Shown: positions 6,574-17,752, counted from the first letter of the stretch. The stretch is DNA of 32,736 nucleotides from Candidatus Saccharimonadales bacterium (GCA_035317825.1 DATHGB010000005.1:1-32736); one strand, 5' to 3'. Notes: generated by a model from the letters alone, not told the origin. Program-made: numbers and translations.

Positions 6574-7686
6574 ATGAGCGCAGAGCAGACGATTCGGCAG
6601 CTCCTTGCCGAGGCAGATGTGAAAATAAACGGATCTAGACCGTCAGATCTGCAGGTTCTTGATGATAGATTCTATGGACGTGTCCTTCGCCACCGCGAAC
6701 TTGGTCTAGGTGAGTCGTACATGGATCGCTGGTGGTCATCAAAGGCGCTTGACGAACTGATCGCAAAAGTCCTGAGCGCTAATCTTCGCCGCAAAGTTCG
6801 GATTAGTCCTGAAATGGCTTGGACGTTTGTTCTGTCGTCTATTACTAATCGCCAAACTATTACGGGTGCTAAGAAGAACGCTTCTCATCACTACAATATC
6901 GGCAATGATCTTTATGAGCGGATGCTAGATAAGCGCATGGTCTATAGCTGCGGCTACTGGCGAAATGCTAAAAATCTGGACCAAGCCCAAGAGGCAAAAC
7001 TCGATTTGATCTGTCGCAAACTTCATCTGAAAAAAGGCATGAAAGTGCTCGATATTGGTTGTGGCTGGGGAGGTTTTTCCAAGTTTGCAGCTGAAAAATA
7101 CGGTGCAGTTGTTACGGGCGTTAGTCCGGCCGCCGAACAAGTCAAACTTGCCCGTAAACGCACAAAGGGTCTATCGGTGACGATCAAGCAACTTGATTAC
7201 CGCGATGTGAAAGGCAAATACGACCGAATTGTATCTATCGGCATGCTGGAACATGTCGGAAATAAAAACTATCCGACGTTCTTTAACCAGTGTCTAAAAT
7301 TATTAAAACCTGACGGTTTGATGTTGCATCACACAATCGGGGCTAATCATACTACCAGGGCTAATGACCCCTGGATTGATAAATATATTTTTCCAGGTGG
7401 GCATTTGCCCTCGCTTGCCGAATTAACCAAGGTGACGCAAAAGCAATTTATCATTGAAGATATACATAACTTTGGCCCGGATTATGACAAAACATTAATG
7501 GCCTGGCATGCTAATTTTGTAAAGCACTATAAAGAGATTAAAGGCGAATATGACGAACGATTTTACCGTATGTGGACATACTATCTGTTGGTATGTGCTG
7601 GCCTATTTCGCGCCCGTCACGCACAGCTCTGGCAAATCGTCATGCGTCCTAGAGGACGTAGTGATACCTACGAAAGCATTCGTTAG
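6574..7686 (+). CDS. cfa: Cyclopropane-fatty-acyl-phospholipid synthase family methyltransferase
   Basis: A 370-residue SAM-dependent enzyme of the CFA synthase/mycolic-acid methyltransferase family, which adds a methylene to unsaturated acyl chains of membrane phospholipids. The N-terminal lipid-binding helical domain spans residues 1-100. The family signature HHYNIGNDLYERMLDKRMVYSCGYW follows, then the SAM-binding motif VLDIGCGWGG (158-167). Next are IVSIGMLEHVG and HTIGANHTTRANDPWIDKYIFPGGHLPS (His and Tyr active-site region). The end MWTYYLLVCAGLFRARHAQLWQIV matches the family's usual C-terminus. The start is set by the extended -10. The stop codon lies inside the CIRCE element of clpP. 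Other small-molecule methyltransferases of this family cannot be excluded. Confidence 0.9.
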   Translation: MSAEQTIRQLLAEADVKINGSRPSDLQVLDDRFYGRVLRHRELGLGESYMDRWWSSKALDELIAKVLSANLRRKVRISPEMAWTFVLSSITNRQTITGAKKNASHHYNIGNDLYERMLDKRMVYSCGYWRNAKNLDQAQEAKLDLICRKLHLKKGMKVLDIGCGWGGFSKFAAEKYGAVVTGVSPAAEQVKLARKRTKGLSVTIKQLDYRDVKGKYDRIVSIGMLEHVGNKNYPTFFNQCLKLLKPDGLMLHHTIGANHTTRANDPWIDKYIFPGGHLPSLAELTKVTQKQFIIEDIHNFGPDYDKTLMAWHANFVKHYKEIKGEYDERFYRMWTYYLLVCAGLFRARHAQLWQIVMRPRGRSDTYESIR

Positions 7687-7709
7687 CACTCTGGGTTGAC
7701 GAGTGCTAA
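7683..7709 (+). promoter_or_regulatory. CIRCE operator (HrcA site) before clpP
   Basis: A perfect match to the CIRCE consensus TTAGCACTC-N9-GAGTGCTAA: left arm 7683-7691, spacer 7692-7700, right arm 7701-7709. The left arm overlaps the cfa stop codon, and the element overlaps the clpP -35 hexamer, the right place for HrcA heat-shock repression. Confidence 0.95.
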
Positions 7710-7724
7710 TTGACGGCGTAAAAT
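7696..7724 (+). promoter_or_regulatory. clpP promoter
   Basis: TTGACG (7696-7701), 17-nt spacer, TAAAAT (7719-7724). The clpP ATG at 7732 follows after 7 nt, so the mRNA is predicted leaderless. CIRCE covers the -35 hexamer. Confidence 0.8.
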
Positions 7725-7731
7725 AGAGTAT

Positions 7732-8328
7732 ATGAATAAGCCAAGCAATTATCTCGTACCAACAGTTATCGAAAAAACACACGAGGGTGAGCGTGCCTTT
7801 GATATCTATTCTCGCCTGTTAAGCGAACGTATTATTTTCCTCGGCGAGGAAGTAAATGAACATACGGCTAACATCGTTGTAGCCCAACTTTTACACCTTG
7901 CGTATGATGACCCTAAAAAAGACATCAAACTATATATCAACAGCCCAGGGGGTAGCGTATACGACGGCCTAGCGATCTTTGATACTATTCAGTTTATTGC
8001 ACCTGATGTACAAACAATTGGTATTGGACTACAAGCCAGTATGGGCGCATTCCTGCTCAGTAGTGGAACAAAAGGCAAGCGTGTCGCACTTCCAAATAGC
8101 CGTATTATGATCCACCAACCGAGCAGTGGCACTCAAGGTAAGATTACCGACCAAGAGATCACCCTGCGTGAAGGATTGTTCCTCAAGCACCGCTTAAATG
8201 AAATCCTTGCTAAAAACACCGGTCAGAAATTATCTAAAATCGAAAAAGACGTTGATCGTGACTTTTGGATGAGTGCCGAAGAAGCCGTCAAGTACGGTCT
8301 TATCGACGAAGTAATCGAAAAGGCTTAA
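7732..8328 (+). CDS. clpP: ATP-dependent Clp protease proteolytic subunit ClpP
   Basis: A 198-residue serine peptidase that forms the tetradecameric chamber of ClpXP/ClpAP/ClpCP. The catalytic triad is visible: Ser103 in [14 protein letters not shown], His128 in [10 protein letters not shown] and Asp177 in [12 protein letters not shown]. The oxyanion segment [15 protein letters not shown] and the handle-region residues are also present. Length and start agree with the family. It is transcribed alone from a CIRCE-controlled promoter with no room for a leader, and I see no clpX beside it. It ends 4 nt from a convergent gene. Confidence 0.97.
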   Translation: MNKPSNYLVPTVIEKTHEGERAFDIYSRLLSERIIFLGEEVNEHTANIVVAQLLHLAYDDPKKDIKLYINSPGGSVYDGLAIFDTIQFIAPDVQTIGIGLQASMGAFLLSSGTKGKRVALPNSRIMIHQPSSGTQGKITDQEITLREGLFLKHRLNEILAKNTGQKLSKIEKDVDRDFWMSAEEAVKYGLIDEVIEKA

Positions 8329-8332
8329 CTAC

Positions 8333-8722
8333 CTAAAAATGAGGTAACCATTTAAACTTACGGTCTGGGTTGCTTTCATACATCTCTTCATATTCATCGA
8401 GAATTCCGGCATTGCGCGCTGCTCCAATCGCATTCTGCCGAGTGCACCATGCCTTAGTTGATCGTGGAAATAGATTGTCTGCATCACCCTCTACTAGGGC
8501 AGTCTCTAATTTCTTGCGATGACCCAACTGCTCTTTAATAAGTACGCCACCAAGTGCTAGTCCTGCCATGTATAGCGGAATAGTAGCGGCATTTTTTGAT
8601 TCTCGCGTTGTATATAACTCGAAAGCTTTACCCGCTAGTGCGACCGTAGACACAAGGCTTAGTGCAACTCCTATTGGGGTTGTTCTGAGTGTTTCGATAG
8701 ATTTTTTGGGTAACTTATTCAA
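8333..8722 (-). CDS. Small membrane protein, unknown function
   Basis: A 129-residue protein I do not recognise. Two hydrophobic stretches, about residues 16-33 and 46-63, suggest a short membrane hairpin. A charged cytosolic tail follows, with FPRSTKAWCTRQNAIGAARNAGILDEYEEMY. The only start in reach is TTG at 8722, because an in-frame stop lies a few codons upstream. A TTAGAT-like -10 sits about 5 nt before it, so this may be another leaderless mRNA, though a TTG start makes that less certain. It converges on clpP with a 4-nt gap and no strong terminator between them. Confidence 0.6.
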   Translation of the reverse strand: MNKLPKKSIETLRTTPIGVALSLVSTVALAGKAFELYTTRESKNAATIPLYMAGLALGGVLIKEQLGHRKKLETALVEGDADNLFPRSTKAWCTRQNAIGAARNAGILDEYEEMYESNPDRKFKWLPHF

Positions 8723-8770
8723 GATTTATCTAATATATAATATTTTGACAAAACACACAATAGCGTGCGA

Positions 8771-8800
8771 TTGGCATGTTTTAAAAATAACTGTTATAAT
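8771..8800 (+). promoter_or_regulatory. Promoter of small-gene unit 1
   Basis: TTGGCA (8771-8776), 18-nt spacer, TG-T-TATAAT (8792-8800, extended -10). The start near 8807 gives a leader of about 30 nt with a perfect Shine-Dalgarno. Confidence 0.75.
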
Positions 8801-8837
8801 ACATATACACCTAGACCTCTGAAAGGAGGTGAGTGAT

Positions 8838-9023
8838 ATGGCTATGCGTAATTGGGTGGAAGACGATCCCCTCTGCTGTTCGACTGGTGCGGATAAGCCC
8901 GACAAAGGGCCCACCGTCAACGCTGGACCGTTCGGGTGGCTGCGTGTCGCAGTCGCTGCGTGTGTAATAGCAGTGGCTTGCGTGGAGGGTAGTATCCAGG
9001 GCATCCGGGCTCTGCGCCGCTAA
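8838..9023 (+). CDS. Small single-pass membrane protein (61 aa)
   Basis: The Shine-Dalgarno AAAGGAGGTGA (8822-8832) matches anti-SD almost perfectly and places the start at ATG 8838, 8 nt after GGAGG. A GTG at 8829 is inside the Shine-Dalgarno and was rejected. The protein has a polar N-terminal half with CC and Pro/Gly (DDPLCCSTGADKPDKGP), one hydrophobic segment (about residues 36-53) and a basic end GIRALRR, suggesting one membrane pass. No family is recognised. The coding sequence is clearly GC-richer than clpP and rpoB around it. It is the first of several independent small-gene units in the window. Confidence 0.65.
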   Translation: MAMRNWVEDDPLCCSTGADKPDKGPTVNAGPFGWLRVAVAACVIAVACVEGSIQGIRALRR

Positions 9024-9025
9024 GT

Positions 9026-9135
9026 GCGTCGGTCACGACGCTCAAATAGGTTCGTTTAGTCGATAAGCCTATGAGGGCGACCCTCTCTATGTTTGTCCTG
9101 AGCGATAGACCTCCGTGGTTAACCCTGCGGAGGTC
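9026..9135 (+). other. Run of RNA hairpins downstream of small-gene unit 1
   Basis: Four consecutive hairpins follow the stop codon: GCGTCG/CGACGC around GTCA (from 9026); ATAGGTT/AAGCCTAT with one bulge; GAGGG/CCCTC around CGA; and GACCTCCG (9108-9115) / CGGAGGTC (9128-9135). The last resembles the GC-rich end hairpins of other small-gene units but lacks a U-tract. Between 9136 and 9318 I see no gene, only a TATAAT-like box (9183-9188) and a GGTAA/TTACC inverted repeat. Confidence 0.45.
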
Positions 9136-9318
9136 GTCTCATGTTCGGATACTTTTACAAAAGCTCAAAGTAGTCGCAAATTTATAATCGGGATATAACA
9201 TGAATTAGTCTTGTTTGTTGTATATTCCACGCTTGAACAGCCATAAGCGGCATGTTTAAATTGGTCGGTAAGTCAGCAAAATCATTCAAATTACCAACTT
9301 TTGCAGGGAGTGAGAATG

Positions 9319-9450
9319 ATGGCCGACCAGGCCGAAGATGAAAGAGCCAGACGGCGTGCGGCAGTTCTTGAGCAGATTGAAAAAAACAAGCGCCTCAATC
9401 AACAAGCTAAGACTGATGCCGAGCGAGCACGTCGACAACAAAACAGATAG
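9319..9450 (+). CDS. Tiny highly charged protein (43 aa)
   Basis: A 43-residue ORF with Shine-Dalgarno AGGGAG (9305-9310) 8 nt before ATG 9319; the ATG at 9316 is also possible. The sequence begins MADQAEDERARRRAAVLEQI and is almost entirely Arg, Lys, Glu, Gln and Ala, so it should be one amphipathic helix or coiled coil. No hydrophobic core and no family recognised. It ends directly in an intrinsic terminator, which supports it as a real transcription unit. The promoter is unclear. Confidence 0.55.
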   Translation: MADQAEDERARRRAAVLEQIEKNKRLNQQAKTDAERARRQQNR

Positions 9451-9468
9451 AGCTCCGGCTCTCTTTTT
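9449..9468 (+). terminator. Intrinsic terminator of the 43-aa gene
   Basis: Stem AGAGC (9449-9453) / GCTCT (9458-9462) with loop TCCG, then CTTTTT. The stem begins inside the stop codon. Confidence 0.75.
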
Positions 9469-9485
9469 GTTGTGACTTACGGAAT

Positions 9486-9522
9486 ACCCGCACTATCACA
9501 TGCTTATTGTGATGGTGCGGGT
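9486..9522. terminator. Long 15-bp hairpin
   Basis: ACCCGCACTATCACA (9486-9500) pairs along its whole length with TGTGATGGTGCGGGT (9508-9522), with one G-U pair and loop TGCTTAT. It lies 17 nt after the previous terminator and before the next promoter. It is followed by TTGCTGTTAATTTT, so it may be a second terminator or a processing site. Confidence 0.5.
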
Positions 9523-9545
9523 TGCTGTTAATTTTAGGTAATTTA

Positions 9546-9554
9546 TGATATAAT
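9546..9554 (+). promoter_or_regulatory. Extended -10 promoter of small-gene unit 3
   Basis: TG-A-TATAAT (9546-9554). The start near 9561 gives a 30-nt leader to the ATG at 9591. No clear -35 hexamer. Confidence 0.6.
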
Positions 9555-9590
9555 AAATTCTAACATACGCCAACACGGGGAGTGGGCAAA

Positions 9591-9794
9591 ATGAAACGTG
9601 GAAAGTATGTCCAGGACATCCTGGCCGGTGTCGCCGGTCTGGCGCCTCTCGGCCTCTGCCTTTACGAGGGCTGGCTAGGAGCGGCGCACATCGCAGCAGC
9701 TGTCGTCGGCGGCGCTCTTCTGACCTTCGGGGTCGGATTGGGCATGGAGGTCTGGTGCAAAGACAGGGCTGATGCCAAAGTCAGCAAGCTCTGA
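9591..9794 (+). CDS. Small two-pass membrane protein (67 aa)
   Basis: ATG 9591 is preceded by GGGGAG (9577-9582), 8 nt away. A GTG at 9582 overlaps that site and was rejected. The protein has a basic start MKRGKYVQ. Two hydrophobic segments follow (about residues 10-26 and 31-54, Gly/Ala-rich: ILAGVAGLAPLGLCLY and IAAAVVGGALLTFGVGLGM), then a charged tail EVWCKDRADAKVSKL. This fits a small membrane hairpin, perhaps holin-like or an oligomer-forming peptide, but there is no family evidence. The coding sequence is markedly GC-rich compared with flanking genes. Confidence 0.65.
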   Translation: MKRGKYVQDILAGVAGLAPLGLCLYEGWLGAAHIAAAVVGGALLTFGVGLGMEVWCKDRADAKVSKL

Positions 9795-9823
9795 AGCGCA
9801 ACCTTCCTCCGCATGAGCGGTTT

Positions 9824-9859
9824 CTGATGGTCGTGAGAGCAGTTAGCTCCGACCATCAG
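9824..9859 (+). terminator. Hairpin terminator of small-gene unit 3
   Basis: CTGATGGTC and GACCATCAG form a 9-bp stem extended by GAG/CTC inside. The T-rich CCATTTTTATTTTTT follows about 8 nt later. Confidence 0.65.
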
Positions 9860-9911
9860 GAACTTGCTCCATTTTTATTTTTTAATCCATAAATTTCCTC
9901 CGTTTAAAGCC

Positions 9912-9940
9912 TTGACTTATTGTCAAGCAGGCTTCACAAT
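9912..9940 (+). promoter_or_regulatory. rpoBC promoter with overlapping inverted repeats
   Basis: TTGACT (9912-9917), 17-nt spacer, CACAAT (9935-9940). Two inverted repeats overlap it: CTTGAC/GTCAAG (9911-9916 and 9922-9927, 5-nt spacer) and TTATTGT/ACAATAA (9917-9923 and 9936-9942) with AAG/CTT continuing the symmetry inside. They lie upstream of the expected start (about 9947), so they look like a protein-binding operator rather than an RNA hairpin. Confidence 0.55.
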
Positions 9941-9958
9941 AAGTATCAAGAAGTAGTG

Positions 9959-10018
9959 TAGCTGTGGTTACGTGTGCACTAACGTCCGGCGGCAATGGAC
10001 GTGAAATCACCACAGTTA
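9959..10018 (+). ncRNA. Structured leader RNA of rpoB
   Basis: In the roughly 140-nt leader, a 10-bp stem forms between 9959-9968 (TAGCTGTGGT) and 10009-10018 (ACCACAGTTA). It encloses an asymmetric internal loop (13 nt against 6 nt) and an inner hairpin ACGTCC (9982-9987) / GGACGT (9997-10002). A second hairpin GAATC/GATTC (10022-10040) follows. It resembles a ligand- or protein-binding 5' UTR, such as an L10-type autoregulatory site. I cannot match it to a known family. Confidence 0.5.
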
Positions 10019-10086
10019 AGGGAATCTTCGGCGCCGATTCTACAAACCTAATCACTAATACAATTTATTTGCGAGGAGTATAACGC

Positions 10087-13000
10087 GTGGCAAAAACCAA
10101 GCAGAGCGCAGCAAAGCGTGTCTTTTTTACTAAAGGCGACACAGCTTTACCGCTACCAAATCTCATCGCTCACCAAAAAGATTCTTGGCGTGAATTCGTC
10201 GAGACTGGTCTGAGCGAAATATTTTCAGAACTTAATCCTATCGAGGATTACACAGGACAAAAACTAGAATTACGATTCAAGGAATATGCGTTCCAAGATC
10301 CAAAAACTAGCGAGCAAGACGCAAAGGAAAATAACTTAACCTTTGACGCTCCTTTGCATGCCAACGTAGAACTTACCAACAAAGTTACTGGTGAAGTTAA
10401 AGAACAAGAGATTTATCTTGGTGACTACCCATGGATGACCGACCGCGGTACGTTTGTGATTAACGGTACCGAACGTGTCGTTGTTTCTCAGCTTATCCGT
10501 AGTGCAGGTGTATTCTTTACTGCCGATAGCGGTGTGGGCCGTAATAACTACGGTGCTAAACTAATTCCTGGCCGTGGTGCATGGTTGGAATTTGAAACCG
10601 CTGCTAACGGTACTATTTATGTTAAGATCGACCGCCGCCGTAAACTTCCTGTTACTACACTTTTGCGTGCCCTAGGCCACAGCAAAACATCTGAAATCAA
10701 AAGCCTTTTTGCCGATGTTGACACCGGTGAAGTAAAATACATCGATGCAACGCTTGAAAAAGACCCTTCAAAGGGTGCAAACGAAGCACTAATCGAAGTA
10801 TACCGACGTCTACGTCCGGGCGACCTTGCCACGGTCGACAACGCACGTAGCATGATCGAACGTATGTTCTTTGACTTCAAACGCTTTGACTACAGTCGCG
10901 TTGGTCGTTACAAACTAAACCGCCGTTTAGGTGTTGATGTTCTAAACACGACTGAAAACCGTGTTTTCCAAATGAGCGACCTTATTGCCATTATTAAGGA
11001 GATTATTCGCCTTAATAACTCTCAGGAACCTGCCGACGACATCGACGCACTATCTAACCGCCGCGTGAAACTAGTTGGTGAGCTTGTTGCTCGTCAGTTC
11101 CGCGTTGGTATGCTGCGTATGCAACGTAACGCCATGGACCGTATGTCTATGTCTGACATCGAAACAGTTACTCCAGGCCAGCTAATTAACGCTCGTCCTG
11201 TCGTTGCTGCCGTTCGTGAGTTCTTTGCCAGTTCACAGCTTTCACAGCTGATGGACGAAGTTAACCCGCTTGCCGAGCTTTCACACAAACGCCGCCTAAG
11301 CTCAATGGGCCCTGGCGGTCTTTCACGCGAACGTGCTGGATTTGACGTGCGTGACGCGCACCCAACTCACTACGGACGCCTATGTTCTGTAGAAACTCCA
11401 GAAGGTGCAAACATTGGTTTGGTGCTGAACTTAGCGACCTATGCACGTGTTAACGAATATGGTTTTATTGAAACCCCTTACCTTAAGGTAGTTAAAGGCA
11501 AAGTTACCGAAGAGCTTGTCTACCTAGACGCTTCACAAGAACTCACCGAAGTTATTGCTGACGCTGGTGCCAAGATAAACGATGACGGTACATTCGCCGC
11601 TGAACGCGTGAGTGCTCGTAACAACCTGAACCCAGAACAAGTTGACGTATCTGAAGTAACCTACATGGATGCTGCCTACAAGCAGATCCTCGGTTCAACT
11701 GCATCACTCGTGCCATTTATCGAGAAAAACCGTGTTGACCGTTCACTTACTGGTTCAAACATGCAGAAGCAAGCTGTCCCGCTTTTGACGCCACAGGCTC
11801 CAATCGTTGGTACTGGTATTGAAGGCGAACTTGCTAAAAATACGAGTCAGCTAGTTACCGCTGAGGGTGATGGTGAAGTTGTCCGTGCTGATGGTGACGA
11901 AATCCACGTTAAGTACAAAGACGGAACTAAAGTGTACGAACTTACTCACTTTGCTAAGTCAAACGACGACCGTTCAATCAACCAGAAAACCCGCGTTAAC
12001 CGCGGCGACAAGGTTGTAGCCGGCGACGTACTAATCGAAGGTGCTTCAATCGCTGATGGCGAGCTAGCACTTGGTCGTGACCTTACTGTGGCATTTATGC
12101 CTTGGGGTGGTTACAACATGGACGACGCGATCGTCCTAAGCGACCGTATCGTTCAGGAAGACGCTCTAACAAGCATCAACATCAAGGACTACACCGTAGA
12201 AGTCCGTGAAACCAAACTAGGTCCAGAAATCGTTACCCGCGATATTCCAAACGTATCTGAAGAATCACTTCGTCACCTAGACGAAACTGGTGTCGTTCAG
12301 ATCGGTTCTGAAGTAAAAGCCGGCGACGTACTTGTCGGTAAGATTACGCCAAAGGGTGAACAAGAACTAAGTTCAGAAGAACGACTTCTTCGTGCGATCT
12401 TCGGTGAAAAAGCCAAGGATGTCCGAGATACTTCACAGCGTATGAACAACGCCGGTGGTGGTAAAGTCGTCGGAATCAAGATCTTTAGCCGTGAAAACGG
12501 TCACGAGCTTAAAGCTGGTGTGCTCATGCAGATTCAGATCTTCGTTGCGCAACTTCGCAAAATTAGCGTTGGTGACAAGCTTGCTGGTCGCCACGGTAAC
12601 AAGGGCGTTGTTGCTAGGATTCTCCCTGTAGAGGACATGCCATTCATGGAAGACGGTACCCCAGTTGACGTAGTACTTAACCCGCTAGGCGTGCCTTCTC
12701 GTATGAACATTGGTCAGCTATTTGAAACGCACCTTGGTATGGCCGCACGTGCTCTTGGGTACAAAGTTGCAACCCCACCATTTAACGGTGTTCCAAACGA
12801 TATCATTAGCGACGAACTTGAAAAAGCTGGTTTTGCCCGTGACGGTAAATCACAACTATTCGACGGTCGTACTGGTGATGCATTCGAAGAACGGACAACT
12901 GTCGGTGTGATGCACATTATTAAGCTTCACCACATGGTAAGTGACAAGATTCACGCTCGTTCAACTGGTCCATACACTATGGTTACCCAGCAGCCGCTTG

Positions 13001-13443
13001 GTGGTAAAGCGCAAAACGGTGGTCAGCGATTCGGAGAGATGGAAGTATGGGCACTTGAGGCGTATGGTGCTGCTACGACCCTTCAGGAAATGCTTACGAT
13101 CAAATCAGACGATGTCTATGGTCGTGCAAAAGCATACGAATCAATCATCAAGAACGAAGCGATTGTTGGTCCTAAACTGCCAGAATCATTCAACGTGCTC
13201 GTAAAGGAACTTCAAGGACTCGGCCTACGTGTCGACCTATTAGTTGATTCCGAAGATGCTATTGTTGATGCCGAACAGGTAATTGCCGCAGCTGGTCCAG
13301 CCGACAAGACTGTTCCTGCACTTGATGACACTGAAGTCGAAACCGTTCTAGATGAAGCTGATGAACTTGGCGACATTGACGGTGAAGATGGAATAAGTAT
13401 TCAAGACATTGATGAAATAGAAGAAATTAAGGAGGAGGCGTAA
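10087..13443 (+). CDS. rpoB: DNA-directed RNA polymerase subunit beta
   Basis: A 1118-residue beta subunit, in the short range for bacteria and without large lineage insertions. The GTG start at 10087 follows GAGGAG (10072-10077) at 9 nt. The rifampicin-pocket region reads SSQLSQLMDEVNPLAELSHKRRLSSMGPGGLSRERAG and keeps the residues usually linked to sensitivity. Other landmarks are YGRLCSVETPEGANIGL, MPWGGYNMDDAIVLS, the catalytic-centre segment KLAGRHGNKGVVARILPVEDMPF and the C-terminal GGKAQNGGQRFGEMEVWALEAYGA. The last 60 residues form an acidic tail. It is followed after 1 nt by rpoC, whose ribosome site (AAGGAGGAG) lies in the rpoB end, so the two are translated together. Confidence 0.98.
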   Translation: MAKTKQSAAKRVFFTKGDTALPLPNLIAHQKDSWREFVETGLSEIFSELNPIEDYTGQKLELRFKEYAFQDPKTSEQDAKENNLTFDAPLHANVELTNKVTGEVKEQEIYLGDYPWMTDRGTFVINGTERVVVSQLIRSAGVFFTADSGVGRNNYGAKLIPGRGAWLEFETAANGTIYVKIDRRRKLPVTTLLRALGHSKTSEIKSLFADVDTGEVKYIDATLEKDPSKGANEALIEVYRRLRPGDLATVDNARSMIERMFFDFKRFDYSRVGRYKLNRRLGVDVLNTTENRVFQMSDLIAIIKEIIRLNNSQEPADDIDALSNRRVKLVGELVARQFRVGMLRMQRNAMDRMSMSDIETVTPGQLINARPVVAAVREFFASSQLSQLMDEVNPLAELSHKRRLSSMGPGGLSRERAGFDVRDAHPTHYGRLCSVETPEGANIGLVLNLATYARVNEYGFIETPYLKVVKGKVTEELVYLDASQELTEVIADAGAKINDDGTFAAERVSARNNLNPEQVDVSEVTYMDAAYKQILGSTASLVPFIEKNRVDRSLTGSNMQKQAVPLLTPQAPIVGTGIEGELAKNTSQLVTAEGDGEVVRADGDEIHVKYKDGTKVYELTHFAKSNDDRSINQKTRVNRGDKVVAGDVLIEGASIADGELALGRDLTVAFMPWGGYNMDDAIVLSDRIVQEDALTSINIKDYTVEVRETKLGPEIVTRDIPNVSEESLRHLDETGVVQIGSEVKAGDVLVGKITPKGEQELSSEERLLRAIFGEKAKDVRDTSQRMNNAGGGKVVGIKIFSRENGHELKAGVLMQIQIFVAQLRKISVGDKLAGRHGNKGVVARILPVEDMPFMEDGTPVDVVLNPLGVPSRMNIGQLFETHLGMAARALGYKVATPPFNGVPNDIISDELEKAGFARDGKSQLFDGRTGDAFEERTTVGVMHIIKLHHMVSDKIHARSTGPYTMVTQQPLGGKAQNGGQRFGEMEVWALEAYGAATTLQEMLTIKSDDVYGRAKAYESIIKNEAIVGPKLPESFNVLVKELQGLGLRVDLLVDSEDAIVDAEQVIAAAGPADKTVPALDDTEVETVLDEADELGDIDGEDGISIQDIDEIEEIKEEA

Positions 13444-13444
13444 T

Positions 13445-17275
<3,831 letters not shown>

Positions 17276-17293
17276 CTAGAACGATCGGTTCAA

Positions 17294-17330
17294 AAAATGC
17301 CCCGCTTGTATTAAGCGGGGCATTTTGTTT
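17294..17330 (+). terminator. Terminator of rpoBC
   Basis: A 14-bp perfect stem, AAAATGCCCCGCTT (17294-17307) with AAGCGGGGCATTTT (17313-17326), loop GTATT, then GTTT. A strong intrinsic terminator. Confidence 0.93.
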
Positions 17331-17339
17331 GAAAATTAC

Positions 17340-17368
17340 TTGACACTTTACTTTTGCAAGCGTATCTT
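17340..17368 (+). promoter_or_regulatory. Promoter of small-gene unit 4
   Basis: TTGACA (17340-17345), 17-nt spacer, TATCTT (17363-17368). The start is expected near 17375, only about 14 nt before an intrinsic terminator. Confidence 0.6.
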
Positions 17369-17388
17369 GGTATGTAAGCGAGAGATGC

Positions 17389-17409
17389 TCCCACTTGGGA
17401 GTTTTTTTC
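17389..17409 (+). terminator. Early terminator in the leader of the 64-aa gene
   Basis: CTCCC (17389-17393) / GGGAG (17398-17402), loop ACTT, followed by seven T. It lies between the promoter at 17340 and the gene at 17451, with no second promoter seen after it. It therefore looks like an attenuator. A tiny ORF (ATG 17385, 15 codons) runs through the hairpin. Confidence 0.65.
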
Positions 17410-17450
17410 ACGCTGATTGTCCAAAGTTCTGATCGAGGAGGGGTTATTTA

Positions 17451-17645
17451 ATGTCCAAGCGGGATGATGTGTCCACAACGCCAGATCGTCGTCGAGTACG
17501 AGTCTGGTTCGGTAAGCATCCCATCTGTGATGTGACGAAGCCTTCGGTGGAGGCCGCAACATACGAAGCTGGTATGCGCCGGCGATTCGCTGGCCTGAGG
17601 GTCACGAATCATGAGGTACTAGCCACTGGTGAGACGATCGACTAG
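17451..17645 (+). CDS. Small basic protein, unknown (64 aa)
   Basis: ATG 17451 follows the Shine-Dalgarno GAGGAGGGG after 8-9 nt. The protein begins MSKRDDVSTTPDRRRVRVWFG and contains a central RRRFAGL. It is Arg-rich, with no membrane segment or signal peptide, and mixed beta/alpha by eye. No family recognised. It has its own promoter, a possible attenuator and a long GC-rich end hairpin, like the other small-gene units, and its codons are GC-rich compared with rpoC. Confidence 0.65.
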   Translation: MSKRDDVSTTPDRRRVRVWFGKHPICDVTKPSVEAATYEAGMRRRFAGLRVTNHEVLATGETID

Positions 17646-17658
17646 AACGGGCAATTAC

Positions 17659-17724
17659 GCCCGGGGAGAGCGCCCTCAGGATTAACACCCTGTTAAAGCC
17701 GCTCCTCCGGGCTCTTTCCTTTTC
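17659..17724 (+). terminator. GC-rich terminator of the 64-aa gene
   Basis: GCCCGGGGAG (17659-17668) pairs with CTCC-T-CCGGGC (17702-17712), one T bulged, with a smaller CAGG/CCTG hairpin inside. The pyrimidine-rich TCTTTCCTTTTC follows. Confidence 0.7.
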
Positions 17725-17736
17725 TGGAACTTATTT

Positions 17737-17745
17737 TGTTATAAT
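17737..17745 (+). promoter_or_regulatory. Extended -10 promoter, leaderless EEP gene
   Basis: TG-T-TATAAT (17737-17745) ends 7 nt before ATG 17753. No Shine-Dalgarno. Confidence 0.7.
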
Positions 17746-17752
17746 AGGTATT

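Noticed and set aside
9200-9208. Start codon at 9200 after a TATAAC box as another leaderless gene
   Set aside because: The frame ends after two codons (ATG AAT TAG).
17385-17432. Functional 15-codon leader peptide before the 64-aa gene
   Set aside because: No ribosome site, not at the predicted transcript start and no repeated regulatory codon; kept only as part of a possible attenuator.
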